DNA from: Pseudomonadota bacterium
GTDB taxonomy: Bacteria; Pseudomonadota; Alphaproteobacteria; Acetobacterales; Acetobacteraceae
NCBI GenBank assembly: GCA_018240405.1
Contig: JAFEFW010000623.1
Coordinates: 1-46,980, forward strand
Direction: 5' to 3'
DNA: 46,980 bases
Shown: positions 9,572 through 20,133 of the stretch, piece after piece
Layout: every line of letters begins with the position of its first letter
Numbering within the stretch: the first letter of the stretch is position 1
The notes under the pieces: generated by a model
The model's input: the letters and a program-made list of their open reading frames with translations, nothing else
Told to the model about the DNA's origin: nothing
Database searches by the model: none
Translations under genes and position numbers: made by a program

Positions 9572-10282
9572 TCAGGCTGCGCGCTTGCGGACGGTGCGCT
9601 GTTCGATCCGTTTGTCGATCGTGTCCAGCTTGACGATGCGGTTGACGAAGATGCCGGGGGTGATGATGTGGTCCGGGTCGATCTTGCCATTGTCGACCAG
9701 TTCCTCGACCTGCACCACCACCTGTTCGCCGGCGGTCGCCATGATCGGGTTAAAATTCCGCGCGGTCTTGCGGTAGACGAGGTTGCCCTCGTGGTCTGCC
9801 TTCCAGGCGTGGATGACCGACAGATCGGCGCGCAGGCCGCGCTCCATCACGTACAGGCGGCCATCGAATTCCTGCTGCGGCTTGCCCTCGGCGATCTGCG
9901 TGCCGGCGCCGGTGGCGGTGAAGAACGCCGGGATGCCGGCGCCGCCGGCGCGGATGCGTTCCGCCAGCGTGCCCTGCGGGTTGAACTCGATCTCCAGTTC
10001 GCCGGCGAGGTACTGCTTGGCGAAGGTGGCGTTCTCGCCGACATAAGAGCTGATCATCTTCTTCACCTGCCGCGTTTGCAGCAGGATGCCGAGGCCGACC
10101 TCGTCGATGCCGGCATTGTTGGAGATGATCGTCAGGTCCTTCACGCCGCTGTCGCGGATCGCCTCGATCAGCACGTTGGGGATGCCGCACAGGCCGAAGC
10201 CGCCGGACATGATGGTCATGCCATCGCGTAGCAGGCCGCTGAGCGCCGTTTTCGCATCCGGATAAATCTTGTTGACCGCCAT
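9572..10282 (-). CDS. scoA: 3-oxoacid CoA-transferase, subunit A
   Basis: Alpha subunit partner of ScoB in the cytoplasmic heteromeric CoA-transferase. The 236 aa contain the diagnostic [17 protein letters not shown] near residue 30, the [10 protein letters not shown] segment, and the GxGT-rich block around [14 protein letters not shown]. Start ATG 10282 has a G-rich tract just upstream; ATG 10294 is a possible alternative, adding four residues. The two subunits are encoded in the usual A-then-B order. No acetoacetate or PHB genes adjoin. Confidence 0.95.
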   Translation of the reverse strand: MAVNKIYPDAKTALSGLLRDGMTIMSGGFGLCGIPNVLIEAIRDSGVKDLTIISNNAGIDEVGLGILLQTRQVKKMISSYVGENATFAKQYLAGELEIEFNPQGTLAERIRAGGAGIPAFFTATGAGTQIAEGKPQQEFDGRLYVMERGLRADLSVIHAWKADHEGNLVYRKTARNFNPIMATAGEQVVVQVEELVDNGKIDPDHIITPGIFVNRIVKLDTIDKRIEQRTVRKRAA

Positions 10283-10331
10283 CCAAGCCCCCAACCGCAG
10301 GTTTGGCGCATCTAGCCGAAGGGCAGGGCGG

Positions 10332-11234
10332 TCAGCAAGCCGTCCACATAAATGTCAGTTCGTGCTTGTTGTGGAACAGGTGGACCACGGTCGCGCCTGG
10401 GATAGCGGCGAAAGCTTCGGCGGCATCATGGTCGGTGGCGCCCTGGAATTTCAGCGTGCAGACGATGTGCCGGGCTGCACCGGCGTCGATCCAGCGGCGC
10501 ACCAGAGCCAGCAGGCGGGACGGGTAGGCAATCACGTCGCTGCACAGCCAGTCCACCGGTTCCGGCTCCAACCCGAAGGCGCTTTCCAGGCGCTGTGTCA
10601 CGTTTGGAAGTGCCGCCACTGCCGGGTCCAGCGGCGCCTTGTCCACCGCGGTGACCTGAGCACCCAGGCGTGCCAGCACCCAGGTCCAGCCGCCCGGCGA
10701 CGCGCCGAGGTCCACGCACTTGTCGCCGGCCGCTGGCCGGCGTCCCCACCGGGTCAGCGCCTCCCACAGCTTCAGATACGCTCGGCTTGGCGGGCCGGTG
10801 CGGTCCTCGACGAAGTGGCACTCGCCGTTGATGAACGGCGTGGATTTATGAGGCGACGCCAGCAGACGGTCTGGCGCCAGCAGGGTCCAGCCGCCGAGAT
10901 GGCTTGTCGGCGCCGGTTCGGGGAACGCCAGCGGACGCGCCCGAACCGGGGGCAGGCGGTCCGCGATCAGCGCCATGCGGCGGTGGTGGCCGGATTCGTA
11001 GGCGCCCCAGTTGCGCTGCACCGCGCGCAGCGCATCCGCCGCCGCCTTCACTGATGCGACCTCGGTCTCGACCGGGTCGAGCCAGATGTCCTGCACCCAG
11101 GCCGCCGGCACTGGGGCCTCGGAGGACAATGCCAGTCGCCCATGCCATCCGGTGACGGTGACGCCGCGGCGGGCAAGTTCCTCGGCCAGCGGTGCTTCAA
11201 ACCCCTCGGCTGCGAGGTAGGCGGCCCGGTTCAC
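10332..11234 (-). CDS. RlmM-like SAM-dependent RNA 2'-O-methyltransferase
   Basis: Rossmann-fold methyltransferase of the FtsJ/RlmM group, which 2'-O-methylates 23S rRNA (C2498 in E. coli). The SAM-binding motif is CVDLGASPGGWTWVLA (about 173–188), followed by VTAVDKA. A K-D-K-E tetrad typical of 2'-O-methyltransferases is visible as Lys154, Asp233, Lys262 and Glu292. The N-terminal ~110 residues fit the THUMP-like region of RlmM. At 300 aa it is shorter than E. coli RlmM (about 366), so orthology and target are likely but not certain. The GTG start overlaps the DUF423 stop by 4 nt (GTGA), implying translational coupling. Confidence 0.8.
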   Translation of the reverse strand: MNRAAYLAAEGFEAPLAEELARRGVTVTGWHGRLALSSEAPVPAAWVQDIWLDPVETEVASVKAAADALRAVQRNWGAYESGHHRRMALIADRLPPVRARPLAFPEPAPTSHLGGWTLLAPDRLLASPHKSTPFINGECHFVEDRTGPPSRAYLKLWEALTRWGRRPAAGDKCVDLGASPGGWTWVLARLGAQVTAVDKAPLDPAVAALPNVTQRLESAFGLEPEPVDWLCSDVIAYPSRLLALVRRWIDAGAARHIVCTLKFQGATDHDAAEAFAAIPGATVVHLFHNKHELTFMWTAC

Positions 11235-11599
11235 CGGGCGTCACGTGGGGCGCGCAGGGCCGACACGCAGACCAGCAGCCATCCGAGCATCAGGGTCATC
11301 CCGCCGGCAGGGGCGACGCGTCCAAGGCTCAGGCCGCCCAGGCCAAGCGCGTAGACGGAGCCGCAGAACAGGATCATGCCAAGGACAAAGGCCGCGCCGG
11401 CAGCGTCAGCCAGCCACCCGCCGCGTGGCACCCATAGTCCAACGCCAAACAGTGCCAGCGCGTGCCAGCCCTGCATCTGCACGCCACTCGCCACCATCTT
11501 CTGCGCCACCGGATCGGCAACCGCATGCGCCGCCACCGCGCCCATAGCCACGGCGCCAAAGCCGGCCAGCGATCCAATCGCGATCCAGAACCGCTGCAT
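11231..11599 (-). CDS. DUF423 family small membrane protein
   Basis: 122 aa with four predicted membrane helices (about 5–28, 45–60, 68–88 and 93–113). The conserved pattern includes an N-terminal GAxGAHA-like stretch (here AMGAVAAHAV), a HALALF segment and PxGGxxxxxGW near the end. This matches DUF423 (E. coli YgdD). The family's function is unknown; it is an inner-membrane protein. It is the first gene of a two-gene unit with the RlmM-like methyltransferase, an arrangement also known for ygdD–rlmM in enterics. Confidence 0.85.
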   Translation of the reverse strand: MQRFWIAIGSLAGFGAVAMGAVAAHAVADPVAQKMVASGVQMQGWHALALFGVGLWVPRGGWLADAAGAAFVLGMILFCGSVYALGLGGLSLGRVAPAGGMTLMLGWLLVCVSALRAPRDAR

Positions 11600-11640
11600 G
11601 CCCTCAAACCCTGTTTGCTGTCGGTGCGCCCGGTTGTAGC

Positions 11641-12600
11641 ATGCGTGTCATGCCCCGCGGCGACCTGTTCCCGGAGATCGGCCCTTACGAGACCGGCTAT
11701 CTGCCGCTCTCGGGTGGGCATGTGATGTACTGGGAGCAAGCGGGCAACCCCAATGGCCGCCCGGTGCTGTTTCTGCATGGCGGCCCCGGCGCCGGCGCCG
11801 GCGCCGTGCACCGCCGTTTCTTTGACCCGCATTACTGGCGCATCGTCATCTTTGACCAGCGCGGCGCGGGACGGTCACGCCCTCTTGGTGGCCTGGAACA
11901 CAACACCACGCCTGACCTGGTGGCGGATATCGAGGTGTTGCGGCGGCATCTGGCGATCGAGAAGTTCCTGTTGTTCGGCGGGTCCTGGGGATCGACCCTG
12001 GCGCTGGCGTATGCCCAGGCGCATCCCGCCCATGTGTCCGGCTGCGTGCTGCGTGGCGTATTCCTCGGCCGCCCGGCGGAGGTGGAGTGGTTCCTGAACG
12101 ACATCAAGGCGATCTTCCCGGAGGCGCATGCCGCCTTCGCCGGGTTCCTGCCGGAGGGCGAGCGCGGCGATCTGCTGGCGGCGTATCTGAGGCGGCTGAC
12201 CGATCCCGACCCATTGGTGCACGTGCCGGCCGCACGGTCCTGGTCGATCTTTGAAGGCACCTGCAGCACGCTGCTGCCCAGTCCGGAGACCGTGTCGGGC
12301 TTCTCACAGGATCGCACGGCGCTGGGGCTGGCGCGGATCGAGGCGTTTTATTTTGCGCATGGTCTGTTCCTGCCGCGCGACGGGCTGCTGGCTCACATGC
12401 GGCAGATCGCACATATCCCGGCGGAGATCGTGCAGGGACGTTATGACATGATTTGCCCAGCCACGACGGCATTCGAACTGGCAGCGTCCTGGCGGAATGC
12501 CCGCTTGACCGTTGTGCCGGATGCCGGTCACTCCGCTTTGGAACCCGGCATCCGGCGGGCGCTGGTCGCTGCGGTCGAACGCTTCCGTATGGGACGATAG
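11641..12600 (+). CDS. pip: Proline iminopeptidase
   Basis: Alpha/beta-hydrolase peptidase (family S33) that removes N-terminal proline from peptides in the cytoplasm. The 319 aa match the family length. Visible landmarks are the oxyanion segment HGGPGAG (about 46–52), FDQRGAGRS (about 71–79), the nucleophile Ser115 in GGSWGS, acid Asp269 in GRYDMICP and base His297 in DAGHSAL. A second ATG three codons in (11650) is a possible start. The gene is divergent from DUF423 with only 41 nt between start codons. Confidence 0.93.
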   Translation: MRVMPRGDLFPEIGPYETGYLPLSGGHVMYWEQAGNPNGRPVLFLHGGPGAGAGAVHRRFFDPHYWRIVIFDQRGAGRSRPLGGLEHNTTPDLVADIEVLRRHLAIEKFLLFGGSWGSTLALAYAQAHPAHVSGCVLRGVFLGRPAEVEWFLNDIKAIFPEAHAAFAGFLPEGERGDLLAAYLRRLTDPDPLVHVPAARSWSIFEGTCSTLLPSPETVSGFSQDRTALGLARIEAFYFAHGLFLPRDGLLAHMRQIAHIPAEIVQGRYDMICPATTAFELAASWRNARLTVVPDAGHSALEPGIRRALVAAVERFRMGR

Positions 12601-12659
12601 TGATCGAGCCCGTTTCGTAGCGATTTTGGTGCCGCGCACAGACCACAGGCATGCGGCGG

Positions 12660-12678
12660 CCGGTGCGGCCGCCACCGG
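12660..12678 (+). terminator. GC-rich hairpin after pip, weak terminator candidate
   Basis: CCGGTG (12660–12665) pairs with CACCGG (12673–12678) around a 7-nt loop, 60 nt after the pip stop. No T-tract follows, so the assignment is weak. Confidence 0.25.
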
Positions 12679-12803
12679 GCTGGCCCGCATTTCATCTGAA
12701 TCTGCAACGAACTGCCGGGGAGGCTTGCCTTTCGTCTACGGACCGTCAGGATTGCCGCCGACGAAGCTGTCATGGCTGGTTCAATTCTAGGGGGAGCCTG
12801 TAA

Positions 12804-13490
12804 GTGCCGCTGTCCGGTATCGCGATGTTTGAAGGCATGGCGCCGGAGCACCGGGCATTGCTCGAGCCTGGCGGCATCCCCATTGAGCCACGCGATGGTG
12901 CGGTGGTTTTCCACCAGGGTGAGCCGCCCGACTCCGTTTACGCTGTAACCGGCGGTGACGGTCATGTCCGCATTGGGGCCGTGGACCGCAACAGCAAGGC
13001 GCTGATGGTCGAGGTTTTCCGCGCTGGCGAGATCTTCGGCGAGATCGGCGTGATCGACGGCGGGCCCCGCACGGCCTCAGCCGTCGTCGAAGGACGTGTC
13101 CGGCTGTACAAGATCCGCGCGACCGCCTTCGAGGCTGCCCTGAAGCAGAGCGGCGTGCTGGGAGAGGCCATGAGCCGGCTGATGGCAAGGCGCCTGCGCC
13201 GGACCTTCGAACTGCTGCAGGATGCAACGTTTGAGACGTTGGAGGTCCGCCTTGCGCGCCAGGTGCTTTACCTGGCGGAGCGGGAGGGGCGGCAAACGCC
13301 GGACGGCCTCCGGCTGGGCCACCGCTTACGGCAAGGCGACCTCGCCGACCTTTTGGGTGCTACCACGCGCAGCATCATTACAATCCTGAACAACTGGCGG
13401 AATTCCGGCCTCGTTGCCTACGACACCGACCAGGCACGCTTGACGATTAAGCAGGTTGAGGCTCTTCGGGGCCTGATCCAATCGCAATAG
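12804..13490 (+). CDS. Crp/Fnr-family transcriptional regulator
   Basis: 228 aa. The N-terminal cyclic-nucleotide-binding-type beta barrel (about 8–120) includes GEIFGEIGVIDGGPRTASAVV, the phosphate-cassette region. A linking helix follows (about 125–155), then a Crp-type winged helix-turn-helix (about 165–225) with LRQGDLADLLGATTRSII as the recognition region. There is no Fnr-type cysteine cluster, so an oxygen-sensing Fe-S centre is not expected. The GTG start is chosen because GGGGGAG lies 7 nt upstream. It precedes the dehydrogenase by 14 nt and probably belongs to the same transcript, so it may control the downstream catabolic genes; the effector is unknown. Confidence 0.88.
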   Translation: MPLSGIAMFEGMAPEHRALLEPGGIPIEPRDGAVVFHQGEPPDSVYAVTGGDGHVRIGAVDRNSKALMVEVFRAGEIFGEIGVIDGGPRTASAVVEGRVRLYKIRATAFEAALKQSGVLGEAMSRLMARRLRRTFELLQDATFETLEVRLARQVLYLAEREGRQTPDGLRLGHRLRQGDLADLLGATTRSIITILNNWRNSGLVAYDTDQARLTIKQVEALRGLIQSQ

Positions 13491-13504
13491 GAAGGCTCCG
13501 GGGC

Positions 13505-14398
13505 ATGAAGGTTGGCGTTATTGGTCTCGGCACCATGGGCATGGGCGCCGCCCTCAATCTACTGAAGAAGGGTCATGAGGTCACCGGCTGCGAGGTGCGT
13601 CCGGAGGGACGCGCGGCGTTCAGCGCTGAAGGAGGTAACACCGTCGAAGCGCCCGACCAGTTGCCGATCGATACCGAAGCTCTGGTGGTGTTCGTCATCA
13701 ATGCCGCTCAGACGGAGCAGGTGTTGTTTGGCGACACGGGCTGCCTGAGACGCCTGCAACCTGGTGCGGTGGTGCTGTGTTGCGCAACGATCGCGCCCGA
13801 GGCCGCCAAGGCACTCGGACAGAAGATTGAAGCGGCCGGCTTCCTGATGATCGACGCGCCGGTGTCCGGTGGTGCGGTCGGCGCCCGGGCAGGCACGATG
13901 ACGGTGATGGCCTCCGGGTCCGATGCGGCCTTCGCCAAGGCCGGACCGGTGCTGGAGGCGATCTCGACCAAAGTTTGGCGCCTGGGCGGCGAAGCCGGCA
14001 TTGGCAGCACGGTGAAAATGGTGAACCAACTGCTGGCCGGTGTGCATATTGCCACTGCGGCTGAGGCCCTGGCGCTTGGCATCCGGTCCGGGGCCGACCC
14101 GGAGACGCTGTATAAGGTGATCTCGGACTCCGCGGGAAGCTCCTGGATGTGGCAGAATCGTGTGCCGCACATCCTGCAAGGCGATGATACGCCTCTGTCG
14201 GCGGTCAATATCTTCGTCAAGGACTTGGGCATCGTCCTCGATCAGGCGCGAGCGATGACCTTCCCGTTGCCGCTGGCCGCCGCGGCGCACCAGTTGTTCC
14301 TGGCCGCCGCGGCCAATGGCCAGGGCATGAAGGACGATGCGTTCGTGATCCGGGTCTGGCAGGCACTGACAGGCATTGACCTCCCCAGCAAGTCGTAG
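13505..14398 (+). CDS. 3-hydroxyisobutyrate-dehydrogenase-family oxidoreductase, L-threonate dehydrogenase-like
   Basis: NAD(P)-dependent beta-hydroxyacid dehydrogenase, 297 aa. The Rossmann motif GLGTMG is at 7–12, the substrate-binding DAPVSGGAVGA at about 118–128 and the catalytic Lys171 in VKMVNQLL. The segment VINAAQTEQVLFG (about 65–77) resembles the VVNAAQ block of L-threonate dehydrogenases (LtnD/YgbJ), which makes that subfamily my best guess. The usual LtnD partners (a four-carbon acid sugar kinase and an aldolase) are absent here, so the substrate remains open. It lies between the Crp-type regulator and a deacetylase-like gene. Confidence 0.8.
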   Translation: MKVGVIGLGTMGMGAALNLLKKGHEVTGCEVRPEGRAAFSAEGGNTVEAPDQLPIDTEALVVFVINAAQTEQVLFGDTGCLRRLQPGAVVLCCATIAPEAAKALGQKIEAAGFLMIDAPVSGGAVGARAGTMTVMASGSDAAFAKAGPVLEAISTKVWRLGGEAGIGSTVKMVNQLLAGVHIATAAEALALGIRSGADPETLYKVISDSAGSSWMWQNRVPHILQGDDTPLSAVNIFVKDLGIVLDQARAMTFPLPLAAAAHQLFLAAAANGQGMKDDAFVIRVWQALTGIDLPSKS

Positions 14399-14455
14399 AC
14401 CGACGCGCCGGTGCCGCGGCTTGAACCGCCAGCCGGTCGCAGTCATCATCGCATC

Positions 14456-15340
14456 ATGACGTCACCGCAGAGGCCCTATCAACGCCTGGCCTATCAGGCA
14501 TCGATCGATCGGCCGCGCCTGACCTTACCCGGTGGCGCCCGAATTGCGGTGTTCCTCGTCGTCAATATCGAGCGTTGGGACATCGACCGCGCCATGCCGC
14601 GACAGGTGCTGACCGCACCGCAAGGCGCCGCGGTTATTCCCGACGTGCCGAACTGGGCGTGGCACGAATATGGTATGCGCGTCGGGTTCTGGCGGATCAA
14701 GGCAGCGTTGGATGTGCATGGCATCGCGCCCACGCTGGCGATCAACGGCGCCGTGCCCGCAGCCTATCCGCGCGTGACCGAGGCCTGCCGGGAGGCCGGG
14801 TGGGAATTCATGGTGCATGGTTATCATCAGATGGCGACGCATCTGGTGGAGGATCAGCGTGCCATGATCCGTGATGCCATCGCCGCGCTGCGACAAGCGG
14901 GCGGGCATGAGCCGGTCGGCTGGCTGGCGCCAGGCCTGACGCAGACGCTCGAAACGCCCGACCTGCTGGCCGAAGCCGGCATCCGCTACTGTGCGGACTG
15001 GGTGGTTGATGACCTGCCGTGCTCCATGGAGACGGCGCATGGCCCATTGCTGACGATGCCGTACAGCGTCGAATTGAACGACATCCCGATGATGATGATC
15101 CAGCACCACCGGGCGGAAGAGCTATACGACCGCACAATCGCGCAATTCGAGCGCCTGTATGAGGAAGCACCGGAGCAGGGGCCGAAGGTGATGGGCCTGG
15201 CTGTGCATCCCTATATCAGCGGCGTGCCGCACCGGATTGGCTGGTTCGAGCGGGCGCTTGCCTATATGGCCAGCCGTCCGGGCACGCTGTTCTGGCAGGG
15301 CCGTCAGATAATGGACTGGTATAACAGGGTAACCGCATGA
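14456..15340 (+). CDS. Polysaccharide deacetylase (NodB-fold) family protein, PuuE/allantoinase-like
   Basis: 294 aa from ATG 14456; an upstream GTG at 14411 is possible but adds non-conserved residues. The NodB homology fold shows in VFLVVNIERWD near the N-terminus (metal-site position), the HGYHQMATH histidine motif (about 121–129), GWLAPGLTQTLETPDLLAEAG, and the late VHPYISGVPHR. No signal peptide is seen, so a cytoplasmic hydrolase of the PuuE or cyclic-imide type fits better than a cell-wall deacetylase. Its stop overlaps the next start by 4 nt (ATGA), linking it to the formamidase-like hydrolase. The substrate is unknown; a cyclic amide or N-acyl compound is inferred. Confidence 0.75.
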   Translation: MTSPQRPYQRLAYQASIDRPRLTLPGGARIAVFLVVNIERWDIDRAMPRQVLTAPQGAAVIPDVPNWAWHEYGMRVGFWRIKAALDVHGIAPTLAINGAVPAAYPRVTEACREAGWEFMVHGYHQMATHLVEDQRAMIRDAIAALRQAGGHEPVGWLAPGLTQTLETPDLLAEAGIRYCADWVVDDLPCSMETAHGPLLTMPYSVELNDIPMMMIQHHRAEELYDRTIAQFERLYEEAPEQGPKVMGLAVHPYISGVPHRIGWFERALAYMASRPGTLFWQGRQIMDWYNRVTA

Positions 15341-16099
15341 GCTTCATGGCTAACTGGGGGGCGTTGTCGCGCGCAGAGCGAGACGCCGCCTACAACAATA
15401 CAGAGGCCGTTGCTGACAGCGCGGTGCTGAATGCAGCACGGGAGGTGGCGTCTTCGGTCTTCCGCACCACGAATGGGATGCATCTGGACCTGCGATACGG
15501 CAAGCGCGACCGCAACCTTTGGGACCTCTATCCGGTCTCCGACCCGGATGCGCCCTGCCTGGTGTTCATCCACGGCGGCTACTGGCAGCGGAATTCGAAG
15601 GAGCAGTTTGCCAGCCTGATCGGTGGGCCGCATGCGCGCGGGTGGTCAGCGGCCCTACCTGGCTACACTTTGGCACCCGACGCATCGTTGACTGAGATCG
15701 TAGCCGAGATTCGCCTGGCACTGGACTGGCTGGCGCAGCATGGCCCGGCACATGGCATCAATGGGCCGGTCGTCCTGTCCGGTTGGTCCGCCGGTGGCCA
15801 CCTGACCGCGATGTGCCTGGATCATCCGCTGGTCAAGGCCGGCCTGTCGATCTCCGGCGTGTTCGAACTGGGGCCGATCCGCGACACCTACCTGAACGAA
15901 AAGCTGCGGCTGACGGAGGAGGAGGTCGCAACGCTGTCACCGATGCGCCTGCCACCAGTGAACAAGCCACTGATGCTTGCCTATGGCACCGCGGAGCTAC
16001 CGCCACTGGTTGCAGATAGCCGGCACCTTCACGGTATCAGGGCAGATGCCCATATGCCGGGACCGCTGGTGCCTGTCCCGGACGCGAATCATTTCACTA

Positions 16100-17155
<1,056 letters not shown>

Positions 17156-17319
17156 CCCGCACATATAGGGCGCGCCATGCGTGCTGTCGAAGGTACTCCG
17201 GCGGCCGCTTGCCGAAGCGGCGTGGCGCACGCCGGTGGTGCGACACCATGAGGACGCCGGCATCGAAAGCGATACCCGACGTCCTCGGCGTGGTCACTGA
17301 GCCTGCAACGCGACTCCGT

Positions 17320-17610
17320 TCACCGCGTCCGGTTGTACTCATAATCCTCCCGCTGACCGCCGTCAGCGCGCAGGCCCGGAGGCAGGGGCGGCCGAGTGGT
17401 ATTGACCTTGGCGTGCTCCGCCAGCGCATCAGCGTCCGACCAAAGTTCGAGCAGAACGAGTTTGTCGGGGTCGAGCTGGCTCTGGAACACCTCGAACTGC
17501 AGGCAGCCGGGTTCCTTCATCACCTCCGCACACCGCGCGCGGAAGACCGCGGCAAGTTCGGCACCTCGGCCGGGGTTAGCGGATATCGTAACAACAAGAC
17601 GGACGGACAT
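17320..17610 (-). CDS. Antibiotic biosynthesis monooxygenase (ABM) domain protein, putative quinol monooxygenase
   Basis: 96 aa forming a single ferredoxin-like ABM/YgiN domain: SVRLVVTISANPGRGAEL, then EPGCLQFEVFQSQLDPDKLVLLELW and ALAEHAKV. Small proteins of this family act on quinols or related aromatics, or serve as cofactor-free monooxygenases; the exact role is unknown. ATG 17610 is chosen because GGGAG precedes it at 7 nt. It is followed on the same strand, after 164 nt, by the LLM oxidoreductase. It is divergent from pqiB. Confidence 0.8.
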   Translation of the reverse strand: MSVRLVVTISANPGRGAELAAVFRARCAEVMKEPGCLQFEVFQSQLDPDKLVLLELWSDADALAEHAKVNTTRPPLPPGLRADGGQREDYEYNRTR

Positions 17611-17867
17611 GAACGTCTCCCAAGGAAGCTGGTAGATCGGCGAGTCTGGCGCCGCGACTGTGTCGCCGACGGATACAACGTGCAACTGTCTGCACGAATC
17701 GCATAGCCGGCGGCCGAGTCGGGCTTCAAACTCTCTTCGAACCGTGGATAATTCGGAGTGCGTATGGCATACGGCGCTATCAACCGATTGTGCACGCCGG
17801 CCGGATCATCCGTGAACAGCATGAGACGCGCGTCCATCCCACTCCCGATCTGCCGGACGAGGCAGTC

Positions 17868-19562
17868 GTGAACGATCGCCCGGTTGCCGAAGAGGTCGCC
17901 TCGGCCAGTGTGCGCCGCCGCCGGCGGATACCGCTGGTCTGGTTTGTGCCGATCGTGTCGGCCATCATCGCGGCATGGCTGGCGTGGTCGACCTACGCCA
18001 AGCGTGGGCCGACCATTACAATATCATTTCAAAGTGCCGAGGGGCTGCAGGCCGGCCAGTCGCACCTGAAGTTTAAGGATGTTGACATGGGGACCGTGTC
18101 AAACATCACCGTTGCTCCCGACTTGTCGAAAGTCAATGTTACCATAGAGACGAAGCGGCAGGCCGATCCCCTGCTGACCGACAAGACGGTGTTCTGGGTT
18201 GTGCGACCCGGCCTATTTGCCGGCCGGATCAGCGGCCTCGATACCTTGCTGTCCGGACCATACATCCAGATGTTGCCATCGACGGAGCCGGGCGAGCCGA
18301 AGCGTGAGTTTGTCGGCCGCGAAGATCCGCCGGTGCTGGTGACGAATGAACCCGGCCGGACCTTCCTGCTGCGTGCCAATCGAATCGGCGCCGTCAGCCC
18401 GGGCTCACCGATCTTCTTCCGTGACGTCGATGTCGGAACGGTCCTGGGCTACGATATCGGCGACATGGCTGAAAACGTCACGATCCACGCGTTCGTGCGG
18501 AAGCCGTTCGATAGCTATATCCGGGATGACACGCATTTCTGGAATGCGTCGGGCCTGTCGATCAACCTTGGCGCAAGCGGGGTGTCGGTGCAGGTCGAAT
18601 CGCTTAAGGCCGTACTGCTCGGCGGCATTGCATTCGATACCCCGCCGGCCGCGAAGTCAGAGCCGGTTGCCCGTACGGATACAGTGTTCGCCCTGTATGC
18701 GAGCCGCGAAGAGGCCGATGCGATGGGGTTCGGCCATATCATCTACCTCAAATCCACGTTTCCGGGATCGGTCGGCGGGCTCTCGGTTGGCGCGCCCGTC
18801 ACTCTGCACGGCCTGAAGATCGGCCAGGTGACCAGCGTCGGACTCAAGTACCGCGCGGAGACCGACGAAATCGTCGCACCGGTGGAATATCGGATCGAGC
18901 CCGGCCGCATTGCCGACGTTGCGGCTGCGGAAAAGCTGCCGCGCGGCACAATCGCGGAGCAGATGGTCAAGCGCGGGCTGCGCGCAACGCTTCAGGCTTC
19001 GAATCTGCTGACAGGACAAAAGCTCGTTGCCTTGGATTTCTATCCCGATGCGCCGCCGGAAACTCTGCGCAAAGAGGGTGATCTGTATATCATGCCGACC
19101 AGGCGGGCCGGCGGGTTCGACACCATTGAGCAATCAGCCACTGATCTGCTCAATAAGTTCAACCAGATCGATTTCGCAAAGATCAGCGACAGCGTGGCAG
19201 GTCTGACGGTCGGGCTGAACAAGATCGTCAATGGGCCACAGATCACCAAAGCACTGACGTCGCTCGACGCCACGCTGACATCGGTGCAGGAACTCACGCG
19301 CAGGCTCGATTCCAATTTGACGCCGGCGCTCAAGAATCTTCCAGAAGTGACGAAACAGCTGCAGGAGACGCTGGTAAAAGCCAACCGGATGCTTGGGTCG
19401 GTCACCGAAGGGTATGGCGACAATTCCAAATTCCTGCGGGAGATCGACATGCTGTTGCCGCAGTTGACGGATGCCGTGCGTTCCATTCGCGTATTGTCCG
19501 ACCTGCTGCAGCGTCATCCGGAGGCGCTGATCCGCGGTCGTACCAACAAGGGGACTGAATGA
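17868..19562 (+). CDS. pqiB: Intermembrane lipid transport protein PqiB (MCE/MlaD domains)
   Basis: 564 aa. A short cytoplasmic N-terminus with RRRRR is followed by one membrane anchor (IPLVWFVPIVSAIIAAWLAW) and three MCE domains in the periplasm, starting near GPTITISFQSAEGL, RTFLLRANRIGAVSPG and DTVFALYASREEAD…SVGGLSVGAPV. A helical C-terminus (about 410–540) corresponds to the PqiB needle that forms a lipid tunnel between membranes. The chosen GTG 17868 has GAGG 5 nt upstream and gives a length near E. coli PqiB (546). GTG 17790 is an alternative without a good ribosome site. The stop overlaps pqiC by 4 nt (ATGA). Confidence 0.92.
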   Translation: MNDRPVAEEVASASVRRRRRIPLVWFVPIVSAIIAAWLAWSTYAKRGPTITISFQSAEGLQAGQSHLKFKDVDMGTVSNITVAPDLSKVNVTIETKRQADPLLTDKTVFWVVRPGLFAGRISGLDTLLSGPYIQMLPSTEPGEPKREFVGREDPPVLVTNEPGRTFLLRANRIGAVSPGSPIFFRDVDVGTVLGYDIGDMAENVTIHAFVRKPFDSYIRDDTHFWNASGLSINLGASGVSVQVESLKAVLLGGIAFDTPPAAKSEPVARTDTVFALYASREEADAMGFGHIIYLKSTFPGSVGGLSVGAPVTLHGLKIGQVTSVGLKYRAETDEIVAPVEYRIEPGRIADVAAAEKLPRGTIAEQMVKRGLRATLQASNLLTGQKLVALDFYPDAPPETLRKEGDLYIMPTRRAGGFDTIEQSATDLLNKFNQIDFAKISDSVAGLTVGLNKIVNGPQITKALTSLDATLTSVQELTRRLDSNLTPALKNLPEVTKQLQETLVKANRMLGSVTEGYGDNSKFLREIDMLLPQLTDAVRSIRVLSDLLQRHPEALIRGRTNKGTE

Positions 19563-20125
19563 GACTGCTCCGACTCCTGGCAGGTACGGCCGTGCTTGCA
19601 GCCCTGGTGGCGTGCTCGTCGCCAAACCCGGCCGTCTACACCATTGCGGTGCAGGATGGACCGACGGTCCTGGGTACCCCGAAGATTATTGAGATGCGTG
19701 ATGTCGGCCTCGCCGGCTATCTGGACAGGCCGAACATCGTCCGGTCGTCCGAAGGCTACCGCCTGGCGATCCTGGCGAACGACACCTGGGGTGAACCGCT
19801 GGGCGGCATGATCGGCCGGGTGCTGACGGTGGAACTGGCGCAGCGGTTGCCCAACAGCAACGTCTACAGCGACCGCAGCGCAATCTCGATGTCGGCGGAT
19901 GCGATCGTCGAGGTGAATATCCAGCGTATGGACGTGAATGCGGACGGCGACCTGCTCCTGCTCGCACAGGCCGCCATCAAGTTCACCAAGAAGCCACAGC
20001 CTGTCGCGCGCACGTTCAATATCCGCAAGCCGGTTGCCGATCTGACCACTGCAAGTGAGGTCGCCGCCATCAGTGCGGCGGTTGCGGAGCTTGCCGACGG
20101 TCTCGCGGTCATGCTGCGTCCATAG
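19559..20125 (+). CDS. pqiC: PqiC-like outer-membrane lipoprotein (ABC-type transport auxiliary, DUF330)
   Basis: 188 aa. The lipoprotein signal peptide ends at lipobox LVAC, with Cys19 the lipidated residue. The rest matches the PqiC/DUF330 pattern (YTIAVQDGP, YLDRPNIVRS, ANDTWGEPLGGMIGRVLTVELAQRLP). In E. coli PqiC anchors the PqiB assembly to the outer membrane. Its position directly after pqiB, overlapping by ATGA, supports the same role. The residue after Cys19 is Ser, consistent with outer-membrane sorting by the Lol pathway. Confidence 0.9.
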   Translation: MRLLRLLAGTAVLAALVACSSPNPAVYTIAVQDGPTVLGTPKIIEMRDVGLAGYLDRPNIVRSSEGYRLAILANDTWGEPLGGMIGRVLTVELAQRLPNSNVYSDRSAISMSADAIVEVNIQRMDVNADGDLLLLAQAAIKFTKKPQPVARTFNIRKPVADLTTASEVAAISAAVAELADGLAVMLRP

Positions 20126-20133
20126 AGAGCGCC

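Noticed and set aside
12660-12678. Part of a CRISPR or repeat array near pip
   Set aside because: It is a single hairpin with no repeated copies or regular spacing.
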